Below are positions 8,974 through 15,405 of a stretch of DNA of 17,494 nt, piece by piece. The DNA lies in contig VSNM01000016.1 in assembly GCA_009774245.1 (NCBI GenBank), positions 70,513 to 88,006 of the forward strand, in the 5' to 3' direction. The position numbers were made by a program, and so were the translations under genes. How positions within the stretch are numbered: position 1 is the stretch's first letter; every line of letters starts with the position of its first letter. Below the pieces are notes generated by a model. It made no database searches and had not been told where the DNA came from. It was given only the letters and a program-made list of their open reading frames with translations. This stretch comes from Lachnospiraceae bacterium. Its GTDB lineage: Bacteria > Bacillota > Clostridia > Lachnospirales > Lachnospiraceae.

Positions 8974-10485
8974 CTTTCCCTCCATTTCATAGCGATATCG
9001 AATCATTGCGCAGGCAACACATAATACGTCATTGTACCACACAAATTCGCTCATGGTCTGTGGCATAGATGCACGCTGCACTGCTGCCTTGATGATATCC
9101 TTCGGTATCTCTACCCCTATTTTCGTAATACAGGGCAATAACCGCTTCACTGTGCTTTTGATCAGCTTGCCGTCCGCTTCCAGCCACTCGGAGCGCTGTA
9201 CACCAAACGCCGCAAGTGCGATATCTCTGGGTGACGGTGTACACTCACAGGTGATTTTCTTTTTCTCTTCCCCTGCCTTTCCCACATTCACCGTCCGGCG
9301 CCACTTACAGTGCTGCTGCCAGTTCAATACCGCGTCGATATACTGCCTGGCGCCCATCTCGTCATAATATACCACCGAGAGACGCCCTGTCGTTGCGGCC
9401 TCGAGCGCGATCACGGCTGCCCTGTCATCTGCCTTGATCTTGCCGACATACCCGTTTATCGCATTGTTAAATTGTTCTGCGAAAATTTTCCCAGTATCCT
9501 TCTTATCGACGCTGCTCGTATCAAGGATATCCCAATCATCAAAATCATCCATATCACGAAAGGCATTGACCGATTCCTGCATGATATCCGGCACCGGCAT
9601 GTCCCTGTTCACGATCCATGTTACAATTGCGGAATCATCCCTTGTATATCCCTGTTTCTGAATCAACCACCGCAACGCATTGTGCGCCTTCTGTGATACG
9701 TCATATCCGATGGAAACGGCCTGTCCTTTCGATGTAAATCTTCCGCGGTATGTGAAACCTGACTCATCATTCCCTGAAATCAGCTTTGCCTTATCCCCGC
9801 TGTTGCGTATCTTCGACGGGTGCTTGTCGGAACAGGATTCCAACTTTCCTGATGCATAGCACAGATTTTTTTCACCCGCCTTTTGCTGATAATACGCACT
9901 ATATCTGTCATACAATCCCTGATTTTTCCACACTTCCGGTATATCAATTCCGTAGACAAGAAATCGCACGGCAGCTCCTGTCTGGCCTAAAGCCTGTATT
10001 TTAGTACGATCTGTAAGCCTGCCACTGTCGTCCAACTCCAATACTTTACTGGCCACCAGGTCCTGTATCAGCGATTTTTTTTCAAGGTATCTGCAGATCT
10101 GTCGCACTGCCAGATGCGTATACTCCGACTCCGCCCACTCCCGGAGCTGCTCCATGTAAGCTTCGTAGTACGCCTCCTTGTTATCTCCTGTATATTCCGT
10201 ATAATCTCCTGCAATATAACAGAGCTTATCACACAGGGGATGCGGTGCAATGCCACTGCTCCTGGCGGCAGAATCCTCTGTCACAGGGATGATCGTAACC
10301 GCGTCATTTCCCTTTTCAAGCTTTCTGGCATTGACAAAATTCCCGTCCTCATCAAGCGTCACTTCGATCTGGGCATTAAACGTCGAGTGGGAAATCGGCA
10401 GCAGTACTGGCTGCTCATCTTTAATCACTCCTGCCAGATCAGCATAGACATCATATGTGTCAGCCAATGTCTGTAACCACGCCAA
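8533..10485 (-). CDS. cas8c: Type I-C Cascade large subunit Cas8c (Csd1)
   Basis: Large subunit of type I-C Cascade, which recognises the PAM and recruits Cas3. From the chosen start the protein is 650 residues and opens AWLQTLADTYD, matching the usual Csd1 start (WLQ.LY.TY). Central family motifs such as VSIGYDVSQKAHNALRWLI are present. The frame opens with GTG at 10494, but that GTG is inside a perfect GGAGGTGA ribosome binding site; TTG at 10485 lies 5 nt after it, so I call TTG. The gene overlaps the end of cas5 by 26 bp and the start of cas7 by 8 bp. The C-terminal part (from residue 505) appears to be translated separately as Cas11c. The last ~20 residues are a charged Lys/Glu/Asn tail. 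Confidence 0.95.
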   Translation of the reverse strand: MAWLQTLADTYDVYADLAGVIKDEQPVLLPISHSTFNAQIEVTLDEDGNFVNARKLEKGNDAVTIIPVTEDSAARSSGIAPHPLCDKLCYIAGDYTEYTGDNKEAYYEAYMEQLREWAESEYTHLAVRQICRYLEKKSLIQDLVASKVLELDDSGRLTDRTKIQALGQTGAAVRFLVYGIDIPEVWKNQGLYDRYSAYYQQKAGEKNLCYASGKLESCSDKHPSKIRNSGDKAKLISGNDESGFTYRGRFTSKGQAVSIGYDVSQKAHNALRWLIQKQGYTRDDSAIVTWIVNRDMPVPDIMQESVNAFRDMDDFDDWDILDTSSVDKKDTGKIFAEQFNNAINGYVGKIKADDRAAVIALEAATTGRLSVVYYDEMGARQYIDAVLNWQQHCKWRRTVNVGKAGEEKKKITCECTPSPRDIALAAFGVQRSEWLEADGKLIKSTVKRLLPCITKIGVEIPKDIIKAAVQRASMPQTMSEFVWYNDVLCVACAMIRYRYEMEGKMMDDFLKDTISDRSVLFGRLLAVYDYMEQRAMFERDENGKVVERRTTNAKRYWNAYSRRPARTSDTIKQNLISYERKLTSYEIMKFEEWSGEIIKYLSVAGYTNDALSEMYLPGYYMQMDYMRQEFQKNKNKENKEDEDKGDKNNG

Positions 10486-11206
10486 ACATGTCACCTCCCT
10501 CGAACTCCTCTAGTCCCGTAAAATTCTTTTCAAACAGAAACTGTTTCTGTTTTGTCTCCTGTAACACGCGCCTGATCGTACAATCTTCCGGGCGCGGGAA
10601 ATGAATGACTCCCTTTACCATCTGCGCATTCCAGAGCCTTACTGTCAGTTTTCCTCTTTCCTCTTCCCTGACAGCCTCGTCCGGATAGGTAATCCCATGT
10701 ACCATGACGCCAAATGACAGGTCTGTCTTGTCATACGCACCTTCGCCCTCATCAAACGAGCATGGTTCCACATATCCCTGACATTCCCTTGCACCCAGAA
10801 AAATGTCCCTCCTTCCGCCTCGCGCAATCATTCTCCTTGCGATGTCAAAATGTTTGTGCTCGTTCCTGTCGTGCGCCAGATCCTCCCTGTTTTCGTTCCA
10901 TTCAAAGTGTGCCCTCACCCGGTACTCCACGTTTCGCAGATAGGTGTAATACGACAAATCATTTCCACCACTGTATCTGATCGGCCGGATACCCTTGGAT
11001 TCCGTCTGGATCGGATTCATGACACGACATTCGTCAATCACCCACGTAAGCGTTGGCTTCCAGTAAATTGATTCCGTAATACCCTTTAAAGCCTGATACG
11101 TAGGAATCTGATATGTGCACTTCTCGCCGCCTGTCTTTGACAATGGATCGGTAAATAACGCGTATCTGCCAAACACACTGTACTCAATCACATTTGGTTT
11201 TTCCAT
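10460..11206 (-). CDS. cas5: Type I-C crRNA endoribonuclease and Cascade subunit Cas5d (Cas5c)
   Basis: In type I-C there is no Cas6; Cas5 itself cleaves the precursor crRNA at the base of each repeat hairpin and then caps the 5' handle in Cascade. The 248-residue protein has the N-terminal RAMP fold (EYSVFGRYALFTDP), Tyr48 in SIYWKP, and Lys118-His119 in NEHKHFDIARR. These match the Tyr-Lys-His catalytic set reported for Bacillus halodurans Cas5d (Tyr46, Lys116, His117). AGGAGA lies about 8 nt before the ATG. It starts 89 bp after cas3 and its end overlaps cas8c. The same enzyme would be expected to process the crRNA-like RNA at 15289-15405. Confidence 0.97.
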   Translation of the reverse strand: MEKPNVIEYSVFGRYALFTDPLSKTGGEKCTYQIPTYQALKGITESIYWKPTLTWVIDECRVMNPIQTESKGIRPIRYSGGNDLSYYTYLRNVEYRVRAHFEWNENREDLAHDRNEHKHFDIARRMIARGGRRDIFLGARECQGYVEPCSFDEGEGAYDKTDLSFGVMVHGITYPDEAVREEERGKLTVRLWNAQMVKGVIHFPRPEDCTIRRVLQETKQKQFLFEKNFTGLEEFEGGDMFGVVTDIG

Positions 11207-11295
11207 ACTGCACTTCTCCTCTCTATATTTATATTTTGTATATTTTTATTATGTATCTCCTCGGTCAATTTTGCGGACACTGTCTTTTCCTCATA
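11207..11295 (-). other. cas3-cas5 intergenic gap with a possible internal promoter
   Basis: This 89-bp gap is the largest between the interference genes. It holds TTGACC followed by an A/T-rich stretch (TATACA 21 bp downstream, too far for an ideal promoter) and AGGAGA before cas5. On the minus strand one frame from about 11283 to 11206 stays open without a start codon and contains TVSAKLT, also found in the YhcG protein upstream, encoded by a 22-bp near-match (20 of 22). It may be a scrap of copied sequence. Confidence 0.35.
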
Positions 11296-13773
11296 CTAAA
11301 AAATCAGCGGTTCCCACTCCGGCGCAATACCATAATCCATGCTGTATGCGCCCGGCGCCGATACCATATAAAGACCTTTCATTTTTTCACTGACAGGCTG
11401 TATCAGTCCATCAAATCTGCTTAACAGGTTCTCACGCACATTGACCGTGTATCTCTGCGCCTGCCGGATACAGCTTTTGATGACCGCCAGGTCTGATGTC
11501 CCCTGTATTGTCTCTATGATCTCCACACTCTCTTTGTACGGCACGATCACGCCAAATGAATGGTCATCGATCACCCTGTACGCCTGTCCTGCAGTCTTAT
11601 ACGCCGGATTCAGTAAATTCTTTCTCCTTTCCACACCAAATCCCTTTGACAAAAGCTCTGTGATACTTGTCCCCATTTTTGCAATCGGAAAATTCATTTT
11701 ATCTGATGCATAGCGATATATATCCTCAAAATACAGATCCATCCACTGCGGCATCAAAAGGCTGTCCGCCCTGTCCCCCTGATTGTATTGATGTATAATC
11801 CGCTCCGCCACTCTTCTGTTCTGCAGAAGTTCCTCCATATTTCCAGTATTTTCATCGTCCAATGTAATCAGATAAATGACGCCGTATTTCAGCTCGCCGT
11901 TGCGGTTGCACCGCCCCGCACTCTGCGCCAGACTGTCAAGACCCGTCATCGATCGATAGACACATTCAAATGAGATATCAACGCCTGCCTCGATCAGATT
12001 CGTACTGATCACAACAATACTCTCATGCCGCTTTGCGAGCATTTTCTGAATCTCCCGGATTCGGTCGCTCCTGTGCTGGGCACACAGATTTGTCGTGAGA
12101 TACCTCACATTGACATTCTTCGCCTTTAAGATCTCGTACAGTTTTTTCACTGCGGATTTCGTATTCAGAACGACAAGAATCGACCGAAATTCTTCTGTCC
12201 GCCCTGCAATCTCATCACCAAGACTTTCAAACGTGTATTTCTGTTCTGTTATCGCCGTATGAATCTTTACCCGGTCAAATACCCGAAACCATCTGTCTAC
12301 ATCCTGGATCATATATTTCGGTTCACTGTAACAGACTGGAAATTCCGTTTCCGCCAAAGCCGGCTGCGTTGCCGTGCACAAAATGATATCGGTATTGCAA
12401 ACGGCATTCAGAAAATTAATCATATAATTAAATGTATGCACGCACTTTAAGGGCATCGACTGGACTTCATCGATAATCACGACCGCATTGACAAGCCTGT
12501 GCATCCGCCGTATCGACTCACTTCTGTCTGAAAAAAGTGTGTTCATAAACTGCACAAATGTCGTACATATAAAAGGCTCTTCCCAATTGATGTCATATCT
12601 CGACACACTTCTGTCCCGATAGTCCTCGCCTTCATTTTGTTCGTTTCTGACCACAGAGGAATGATGTTCCAGAATCCACTTTTCTTCGCCAACCGCATCG
12701 CGAAACACCCCTGCGTTCTGTTCCGTGACTGATATGTACGGAGAAACATAGATAATTCGCTCTGTCTCCGGGTGCTGTCTGCAGTATTCCAACGCATACG
12801 CAAGACCGCTCAATGTCTTTCCTCCGCCAGTCGGAAGCGGCAGACAGTAGATTCCTGCAGGGTGCGCCGCAAATTCCCGACATTCTTTTTGCAGTGCATT
12901 TCTCGCATCTAATATCTCTTTTTCCTTATTTGTGAGTACCCTGTCCTTAACAGTCTGCTGCTTTTTCTGCATGTATTTTCTAAAATTTTCTTTTGCTTTT
13001 CCAAATACTTCCCTGCTATTGATATCCGCCTGTTTTGAATATATTAATTTTGAGCATGTATCGACATTTTCCATAAAATCTGATGTTGCTTCCCAGTCGG
13101 AATCGATCAGAATCGATAAAATCAGACGCTGCAGACATGAAAACAGAAATTGGCGACACTGAAACGCTGCTTCTTTCGCATTTTGAATATTTTTAGATTC
13201 AATCAAGGGTTTTAACCTTGTATATAATTTCCTGATCTTCTCCTGTATCCCGTGAAATTCTTCCAATGCATCCGCAAACCGCTGCCCAAGCTCCATTTCA
13301 GCCAGATAGTCGTTCTCCGCGTTGCCGCATGCCTCGTCATAATCCTCTACCCTGTCCACTTTTTTCGAGAAGAGATCGCCGTGATCGAGATCCACACAGT
13401 CAAACAGGCCGTGATGCGCTGCCACTGCATAAGAAATCAGTTCCGTTAAAATCTTTACATCACTGGAATTGTCATCGTGGTGCATGTCATACAGAAACTT
13501 TGCCCCTGTCGATGCGTGGGCGATGGTTCCTCGCAGCTTTTGTCTGATATTGTCATCCGCATGGATATAGTCATCGAATTTTTGTTTGTTTTTCCCCATA
13601 TCGTGGAGGATTCCGCATACTGACATGACTTGCGTCAGGCCGCACCGCTCTCCTTTTTTCTCACAGAGAAAGGCAGTCTTTTTTGTATGCTCCGCTACAG
13701 ACTCCTCCCTGTCCAGTCCATCCTCTGAAATGTGCGCCGTCAATCTGATCACGCTCCTTTGTAATTTATTCAC
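11296..13773 (-). CDS. cas3: CRISPR-associated helicase-nuclease Cas3 (HD type)
   Basis: Effector recruited by Cascade; it nicks and then unwinds and degrades the target DNA. The 825-residue protein has an N-terminal HD nuclease domain (His29 in VAEHT, His57-Asp58 in LHDMGK, His86 in IAHAS, His120-121 in AAHHG). A superfamily-2 helicase follows: Walker A PTGGGKT 314-320, DEVQ 435-438, TATQ 467-470, TNLIEAGVDI 591-600, and QSAGRCNR 617-624. All catalytic residues look intact. The start is uncertain: the frame opens at GTG 13773, after an in-frame stop, with GGAGG about 18 nt away. AAAGGAG at 13760-13754 instead points to TTG at 13743 (MTAHISEDG), which fits the usual Cas3 N-terminus better. 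It is the first cas gene of the operon. Confidence 0.97.
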   Translation of the reverse strand: MNKLQRSVIRLTAHISEDGLDREESVAEHTKKTAFLCEKKGERCGLTQVMSVCGILHDMGKNKQKFDDYIHADDNIRQKLRGTIAHASTGAKFLYDMHHDDNSSDVKILTELISYAVAAHHGLFDCVDLDHGDLFSKKVDRVEDYDEACGNAENDYLAEMELGQRFADALEEFHGIQEKIRKLYTRLKPLIESKNIQNAKEAAFQCRQFLFSCLQRLILSILIDSDWEATSDFMENVDTCSKLIYSKQADINSREVFGKAKENFRKYMQKKQQTVKDRVLTNKEKEILDARNALQKECREFAAHPAGIYCLPLPTGGGKTLSGLAYALEYCRQHPETERIIYVSPYISVTEQNAGVFRDAVGEEKWILEHHSSVVRNEQNEGEDYRDRSVSRYDINWEEPFICTTFVQFMNTLFSDRSESIRRMHRLVNAVVIIDEVQSMPLKCVHTFNYMINFLNAVCNTDIILCTATQPALAETEFPVCYSEPKYMIQDVDRWFRVFDRVKIHTAITEQKYTFESLGDEIAGRTEEFRSILVVLNTKSAVKKLYEILKAKNVNVRYLTTNLCAQHRSDRIREIQKMLAKRHESIVVISTNLIEAGVDISFECVYRSMTGLDSLAQSAGRCNRNGELKYGVIYLITLDDENTGNMEELLQNRRVAERIIHQYNQGDRADSLLMPQWMDLYFEDIYRYASDKMNFPIAKMGTSITELLSKGFGVERRKNLLNPAYKTAGQAYRVIDDHSFGVIVPYKESVEIIETIQGTSDLAVIKSCIRQAQRYTVNVRENLLSRFDGLIQPVSEKMKGLYMVSAPGAYSMDYGIAPEWEPLIF

Positions 13774-13884
13774 ACGAAAAAACTATTTCTAATCCTCCAA
13801 GATATCCCGCCATGGAACTCCCTCCCTGATGACCTCCTCATTTTCTGCATTTTCCGCGCCCCTGCAGTAATATGATTACTCACG
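13774..13884 (-). promoter_or_regulatory. yhcG-cas3 spacer with an inverted repeat and a stray reading-frame scrap
   Basis: This 111-bp gap between the nuclease gene and cas3 holds the inverted repeat AGTAAT-ATG-ATTACT (13866-13880) and CACGT/ACGTG (13881-13894, spanning the yhcG stop). No clear -35/-10 pair is visible, so cas3 may be read from the promoter upstream of yhcG. On the minus strand a 28-codon frame (13875-13789) without a start codon reads like the tail of a protein (ENEEVIREGVPWRDILED, then stop). I do not recognise it; it may be the 3' remnant of a lost gene. Confidence 0.5.
13789..13875 (-). pseudogene. Possible 3' remnant of an unknown gene
   Basis: Between two stops on the minus strand lie 28 codons, including EEVIREGVPWRDILED, with protein-like composition but no start codon. 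GGAGG overlaps its stop. It sits between yhcG and cas3, where a gene may have been lost. The family is not recognised, and chance is possible at this length. Confidence 0.25.
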
Positions 13885-14934
13885 TTAATACGTGTTATTT
13901 ATGTCATTATCATTTTCTCTTTCGTCTGGAAATTGAATATGTTTTTCCCACTCCTCCGAATCTGGCAATGCTTTTCTAAAAGCCTCTGGAAGTTCCTGTG
14001 TCAGCTTGTACTCACTTACTCCAATTGGCTTACTCATATCCTTTAAGGCATACTCCGCCACCACCTTATTCTTATCCCTGCATAAGATCAGGCCAATCGA
14101 CGGATTATCATTCTCAGCTTTCAGCTGTTCATCCACAACAGACAGATAAAAGTTCATTTTTCCTGCATACTCTGGTATAAACTTTTTCATTTTCAGTTCG
14201 ATCACTACATAACAGTGAAGAATCGTATTGTAAAACAAAAGATCCGGAAAGAATTCTTCTTCTCCCACCCTAAACAATTTCTGATGCCCCATATAAGCAA
14301 ATCCGGAACCCATTTCCAGCAAAAAATTAGTTATATGTTTTATCAGTTCATTCTCAATATCCCGTTCTATCATTCCCTCACGTATTTCGACAAAATCAAA
14401 AATATATGGATCTTTCATTGTCTCTATCGCCAGTTCGCTTTGTGGTTCGGGCAGGCGTAGCGCAAAATTCTGCACTTTTTCCGGATTTGTCTGCCTTTCC
14501 ATAAGCCGCCCTGCAATCTGAAATTCAAGCACATCAACCGACCATGCATTTTCAATTGCTTTCGTACCATACCAGAACCGTTCATCCATGTTTTTCAGCT
14601 TTTCCAGTAAAACAAGATTGTGCGACCATGTCAATTTTGCAGACACCGTCTGCAAAAAGTTTTGATCTGTGATTTCTTTTGCAAACCTTTTCATATATCG
14701 AAGATTTCTTGCTGAAAATCCCTTGACTTGTGGAGAATCAAGTCGAATTTCCTGTGCAAGGGTATCAATAAAGGAATTTCCATACTGCACCTGCTCATTC
14801 AATTCTTTTCCAATATTCCAATAAAGCAGGATCATTTCACCATTTACTTTTACCATTGCACTGTACTGTGCCTGTCGAACTTTACTCTTTATCTCTTCTA
14901 CCAAATTTTTATAGTCGTTGTTTTCTGGTAACAT
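13885..14934 (-). CDS. yhcG: YhcG/DUF1016-family PD-(D/E)XK nuclease
   Basis: A 349-residue protein with the two-part YhcG layout. The N-terminal DUF1016 region (to about residue 160) contains YWNIGKELN, FSARNLRYMKRFA and SAKLTWSHNLVLL, the part thought to bind nucleic acid. The C-terminal nuclease domain has Glu195, Pro230-Asp231 (FFPDLLFY) and Glu246-x-Lys248 (VIELKMKKF), a complete PD-(D/E)XK active site. The family is widespread in mobile and defence regions, but its biological substrate is not settled. AGAAAGGA lies 6 nt before the ATG. It reads in the same direction as the cas genes, 111 bp upstream of cas3, with no evident terminator between, so it may be the first gene of the cas transcript. 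The gene appears intact. Confidence 0.9.
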   Translation of the reverse strand: MLPENNDYKNLVEEIKSKVRQAQYSAMVKVNGEMILLYWNIGKELNEQVQYGNSFIDTLAQEIRLDSPQVKGFSARNLRYMKRFAKEITDQNFLQTVSAKLTWSHNLVLLEKLKNMDERFWYGTKAIENAWSVDVLEFQIAGRLMERQTNPEKVQNFALRLPEPQSELAIETMKDPYIFDFVEIREGMIERDIENELIKHITNFLLEMGSGFAYMGHQKLFRVGEEEFFPDLLFYNTILHCYVVIELKMKKFIPEYAGKMNFYLSVVDEQLKAENDNPSIGLILCRDKNKVVAEYALKDMSKPIGVSEYKLTQELPEAFRKALPDSEEWEKHIQFPDERENDNDINNTY

Positions 14935-15093
14935 ATTATATCCTTTCTGCTTTGATGTACCTTGGTTATCATTGCTCCTGATGTCAGTAATATGTGAATA
15001 CCTTTCGTCTTACCACCAACAAACCATCATTTTTCTGTCCCATTACAGATGTCACTCTGTTACATTCGTTATATGATATATACCTACGACATC

Positions 15094-15109
15094 ATGTATC
15101 TTTATACAT
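15094..15109. repeat. Inverted repeat over the predicted minus-strand transcription start
   Basis: ATGTAT-CTTT-ATACAT is a perfect 6-bp inverted repeat with a 4-nt loop. It spans the expected start site (about 15106) of the minus-strand promoter at 15113-15141. It could be an operator or a 5' hairpin that protects the message. No regulator is visible nearby. Confidence 0.45.
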
Positions 15110-15112
15110 CCT

Positions 15113-15141
15113 ATCATATCATTGTATCAACTACATGTCAA
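15113..15141 (-). promoter_or_regulatory. Sigma-A promoter reading toward yhcG and the cas operon
   Basis: On the minus strand a perfect -35 TTGACA (15141-15136) is separated by exactly 17 bp from a -10 TATGAT (15118-15113, one mismatch to consensus). Transcription would start near 15106, leaving about 170 nt of untranslated leader before yhcG. It is the best minus-strand promoter I found upstream of yhcG-cas3. The PAM of the pseudo-crRNA target lies only 10 bp upstream of its -35 box, so Cascade bound there would contact the RNA polymerase site. Confidence 0.7.
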
Positions 15142-15148
15142 TACACAT

Positions 15149-15177
15149 TTTTCAGTGTAATATATAAGAAGTATAAT
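15149..15177 (+). promoter_or_regulatory. Candidate plus-strand promoter fully covered by the pseudo-crRNA target
   Basis: TTTTCA (15149-15154) is followed after 17 bp by a perfect TATAAT (15172-15177), giving a start near 15184. It would read toward a mini-ORF at 15215-15235 and then the crRNA-like gene. The -35 is weak (4 of 6). A third candidate on the minus strand, TAGACA (15188-15183)-N18-TATATT (15164-15159), also lies inside the target. A/T-rich DNA yields such matches easily, so which one is used cannot be decided from sequence. Confidence 0.4.
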
Positions 15178-15189
15178 ATAATTGTCTAC
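15151..15189 (+). promoter_or_regulatory. Predicted Cascade target: TTC PAM plus protospacer-like site for the crRNA-like RNA
   Basis: TTC (15151-15153), the PAM of known I-C systems, is followed by AGTGTAATATATAAGAAGTA. The pseudo-spacer at 15351 begins AGTGTTATATATAAGTAAGG. Positions 1-15 agree except position 6, the base that Cascade flips out and does not read. Pairing then breaks down apart from a short match at 26-30 (21 of 36 in all). Strong seed plus poor distal pairing is the pattern by which CreA/CreR guides bind DNA without triggering cleavage. The site lies between divergent promoters. Confidence 0.8.
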
Positions 15190-15214
15190 TTATAGATCAA
15201 GGCAAAAGAGATAT

Positions 15215-15235
15215 ATGCATGTATCGCATTATTAA
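15215..15235 (+). CDS. Possible six-codon mini-ORF (CreT-like toxin RNA candidate)
   Basis: ATG-CAT-GTA-TCG-CAT-TAT-TAA encodes MHVSHY, preceded by AAAAGAG 4 nt upstream (a weak ribosome binding site). It lies between the predicted target promoter (15149-15177) and the crRNA-like gene, exactly where creT sits in known CreTA pairs. Known CreT RNAs sequester rare tRNAs through mini-ORFs with strong ribosome binding sites. Here the site is weak and the codons are not clearly rare, so this is a positional suggestion only. Confidence 0.2.
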   Translation: MHVSHY

Positions 15236-15253
15236 TGACAAATTTATTTACTC

Positions 15254-15282
15254 TTGACGAATAAAAACTTCACATTTACAAT
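15254..15282 (+). promoter_or_regulatory. Sigma-A promoter of the crRNA-like RNA
   Basis: TTGACG (15254-15259) and TACAAT (15277-15282) each differ from consensus by one base and are spaced by exactly 17 bp. Transcription would start near 15289. The only thing it can express before the terminator at 15367-15405 is the crRNA-like RNA. Confidence 0.8.
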
Positions 15283-15337
15283 AAAATAAACTGTCAGACT
15301 ATAAATAGGCAATTTTAATTGCTCCAATAATGATGTC

Positions 15338-15350
15338 TGTGGATTGAAAT
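15338..15350 (+). repeat. Degenerate CRISPR repeat (handle portion)
   Basis: An exact 13-bp copy of the 3' end of the array repeat, on the opposite strand to the array and more than 10 kb from it. The stem-loop half of the repeat is replaced by unrelated sequence. Chance identity of 13 bp ending precisely at the repeat boundary in a 680-bp intergenic region is unlikely. Confidence 0.9.
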
Positions 15351-15366
15351 AGTGTTATATATAAGT

Positions 15367-15405
15367 AAGGAGTTGTAATTTATCCAACAACTCCTTTTCT
15401 TTTTT
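15367..15405 (+). terminator. Intrinsic terminator of the crRNA-like RNA
   Basis: AAGGAGTTGT (15367-15376) pairs perfectly over 10 bp with ACAACTCCTT (15387-15396) around a 10-nt loop and runs into TTCTTTTTT. On the other strand the hairpin is followed by ACTTATATAT, not a T-run, so it works only for plus-strand transcription. There is no plus-strand protein gene near it, which by itself demands a small RNA here. Confidence 0.9.

Larger units (their letters stand above)
15289..15405 (+). ncRNA. crRNA-resembling regulatory RNA (CreR/CreA-like) with degenerate repeat and pseudo-spacer
   Basis: A solitary transcription unit of about 117 nt, bounded by a strong promoter and an intrinsic terminator. 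Bases 15338-15350 (TGTGGATTGAAAT) are identical to repeat positions 20-32: the complete 11-nt crRNA handle plus two bases before the Cas5d cut site. The rest of the repeat is lost. A 36-nt pseudo-spacer (15351-15386) follows. Then ACTCC (15390-15394) lies in register with repeat positions 4-8, so the terminator seems to have grown out of a second repeat. The pseudo-spacer seed matches a TTC-flanked site at 15151-15189. CAGAC (15295-15299) can pair with GTCTG (15335-15339), placing the base of a stem exactly at the expected Cas5d cut. This fits the CreR/CreA class described for other CRISPR types; an old relic mini-array without function is the main alternative. Confidence 0.8.

Noticed and set aside
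10486..10494. GTG at 10494 as the cas8c start
   Set aside because: It lies inside a perfect GGAGGTGA ribosome binding site; TTG at 10485 with 5-nt spacing and the family-typical WLQ start fits better.
15051..15057. GTCACTC, identical to the first 7 bases of the repeat
   Set aside because: Seven bases is expected by chance, and no handle or spacer-like context follows.
15289..15405. tracrRNA or a second ordinary CRISPR array
   Set aside because: Type I systems use no tracrRNA, and only the 3' 13 bases of one repeat are kept. The solitary promoter-terminator unit with a nearby seed-matched target fits a regulatory crRNA-like RNA better.
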